Origin: Eikenella glucosivorans
Lineage (GTDB): Bacteria > Pseudomonadota > Gammaproteobacteria > Burkholderiales > Neisseriaceae
Direction: 5' to 3'
Length of the DNA stretch: 47,676 nucleotides
Assembly: GCF_016025525.2 (NCBI RefSeq)
Contig: NZ_JACSGR010000004.1
Location: 213,835-261,510 of the forward strand
Part shown: positions 46,946-47,676 of the stretch, piece by piece
Layout of the letters: every line of letters starts with the position of its first letter
Position numbering within the stretch: the first letter of the stretch is position 1
Translations under genes and position numbers: made by a program
Notes under the pieces: generated by a model
Databases searched by the model: none
Seen by the model: the letters and a program-made list of their open reading frames with translations, nothing else
Told to the model about the DNA's origin: nothing

Positions 46946-47482
46946 ATGCAGAAAGCAATACGGATTTTGGGCATCGACCCGGGTAGCCGGGTAACCGGAT
47001 TTGGCGTGATTGATGTGGTGGGGCAGAGCCAGCGCTATGTGGCTTCCGGCTGCATCAAAACCATTCCGGGCGACGAGCTGGCCGGCCGCATCGGCATTAT
47101 CGTGCAGCACATCGGCGAGATTATTGACACGTATAAGCCAACACAGGCGGCGATAGAGCAGGTGTTTGTAAACGTGAACCCGGCGGCCACGCTGATGCTG
47201 GGGCAGGCGCGCGGGGCGGCGGTGGCGGCGCTGGTGTTGCGCGGGCTGCCGGTGTACGAGTACACGGCGTTGCAGGTGAAGCAGGCGGTGGTGGGGCAGG
47301 GCAAGGCGGCCAAAGAGCAGGTGCAGCACATGGTGGTGCAGATGCTGAAGCTTTCCGGCAAACCGCAGGCCGATGCCGCCGACGGGCTGGCGGTGGCGCT
47401 CACCCATGCCTTGCGCAATCACGGTTTGGCGGCGAAATTGCAATATGGGATGCAGGTGAAGCGGGGGCGGTTTCAGCTTTAG
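46946..47482 (+). CDS. ruvC: Crossover junction endodeoxyribonuclease RuvC
   Basis: This Holliday-junction resolvase is 178 residues from ATG 46946. The four acidic catalytic residues are Asp11 (GIDPGSR), Glu71 (AIEQVF), Asp142 and Asp145 (DAADGLAVA), with the spacing of E. coli Asp7, Glu66, Asp138 and Asp141. It works with RuvAB in recombination repair; ruvAB are not in the window. The in-frame upstream region overlaps the promoter and the DUS pair. Confidence 0.98.
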   Translation: MQKAIRILGIDPGSRVTGFGVIDVVGQSQRYVASGCIKTIPGDELAGRIGIIVQHIGEIIDTYKPTQAAIEQVFVNVNPAATLMLGQARGAAVAALVLRGLPVYEYTALQVKQAVVGQGKAAKEQVQHMVVQMLKLSGKPQADAADGLAVALTHALRNHGLAAKLQYGMQVKRGRFQL

Positions 47483-47496
47483 TTTAGGGGCTTTTT

Positions 47497-47511
47497 TCAG
47501 GTAGCCTGTTA
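47497..47511. repeat. Single DUS after ruvC
   Basis: TTTTTCAGGTAGCCT lies just after the ruvC stop, unpaired. The next 90 bases are AT-rich and gene-free. Confidence 0.7.
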
Positions 47512-47586
47512 TTTTGATGCTGGAGGGCCGGATGTGTTTTAAATTAAATTTCCAATGATACCTAAGTGTTGCGAGGATTATGCGAT

Positions 47587-47634
47587 ATTTTTATTTTTTA
47601 GTATTTGACAGTTGTAGTTTGGGTAGCGTATAGT
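47587..47634 (+). promoter_or_regulatory. Strong promoter with AT-rich upstream element, probably for a stable-RNA operon
   Basis: TTGACA (47605-47610), an 18-base spacer and TATAGT (47629-47634) follow an AT-only tract like an UP element (47587-47604). The sequence after the -10 is GC-rich (TCGCG). These are features of rRNA or tRNA promoters; the product lies beyond the window. Confidence 0.7.
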
Positions 47635-47676
47635 TCGCGTCTTCGCTGCTTCCGGGCGCTGAATTGAACCTGAGCT

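Noticed and set aside
462..47511. Many copies of a short repeat, as in a CRISPR array
   Set aside because: The 12-14 base copies are scattered in both orientations with no regular spacing and no cas genes. They are DNA uptake sequences.

Overview
The window is a stretch of chromosome from a Neisseriaceae bacterium, almost certainly Eikenella. The strongest evidence is the 12-mer AGGCTACCTGAA and its complement, which occurs dozens of times. This is the DNA uptake sequence (DUS) dialect described for Eikenella corrodens (AG-eikDUS). High coding GC, minC-minD-minE-oxyR order, an Opa-type barrel and a trimeric autotransporter fit the same family. I see no prophage, insertion sequence, integron or CRISPR array. 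I call 46 protein genes and 2 tRNAs.

Layout. 1-5065: 3' end of a YadA-like adhesin, a BamE/OmpA-type lipoprotein, bacteriohemerythrin, beta-carbonic anhydrase, tRNA-Arg(ACG) and tRNA-Glu(TTC), and an ABC half-transporter. 5422-10295: dapA-bamC, a small membrane protein coupled to rdgB, a secreted nuclease, and ferredoxin-NADP reductase. 10639-19141: zapG (yhcB), lepA - small lipoprotein - lepB, a methyltransferase, an NlpD-like amidase activator, a DJ-1/PfpI protein, fxsA and murI. 19597-28168: purN, an Opa-like porin, a giant DUF2339 membrane protein, gloA, rarA and a rhomboid protease. 28249-36501: folK, a deoxynucleoside kinase, sucCD, a cystine transporter, a periplasmic rhodanese, a divergent AhpD-like/AraC pair, and a lipoprotein. 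36778-42662: a small lipoprotein, the iron-uptake operon efeU-efeO-efeB, and a secreted tannase/feruloyl esterase-family protein. 42725-47482: glyQ, the minC-minD-minE-oxyR cluster and ruvC. The right edge ends in a strong promoter with an AT-rich upstream element that probably drives a stable-RNA operon outside the window.

The genes are mostly core functions: lysine and purine synthesis, TCA cycle, translation, division-site selection, envelope assembly and DNA repair. Between them lie short inverted DUS pairs that probably act as terminators.

The most unusual feature is a second layer of repeats. About 13 copies of a 40-135 bp element have a DUS at one end, an AAGCTTCAACG-type block next to it and a TTTCTGCGAAGCTAAAA-type block at the far end. 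The ends are partly inverted, and some copies carry an inner hairpin. One copy appears to supply the start codon of the secreted nuclease. DUS copies also lie inside genes, where they encode short peptides (FQVA, FSGS, RLPE, GYLK) or supply the stop codon.
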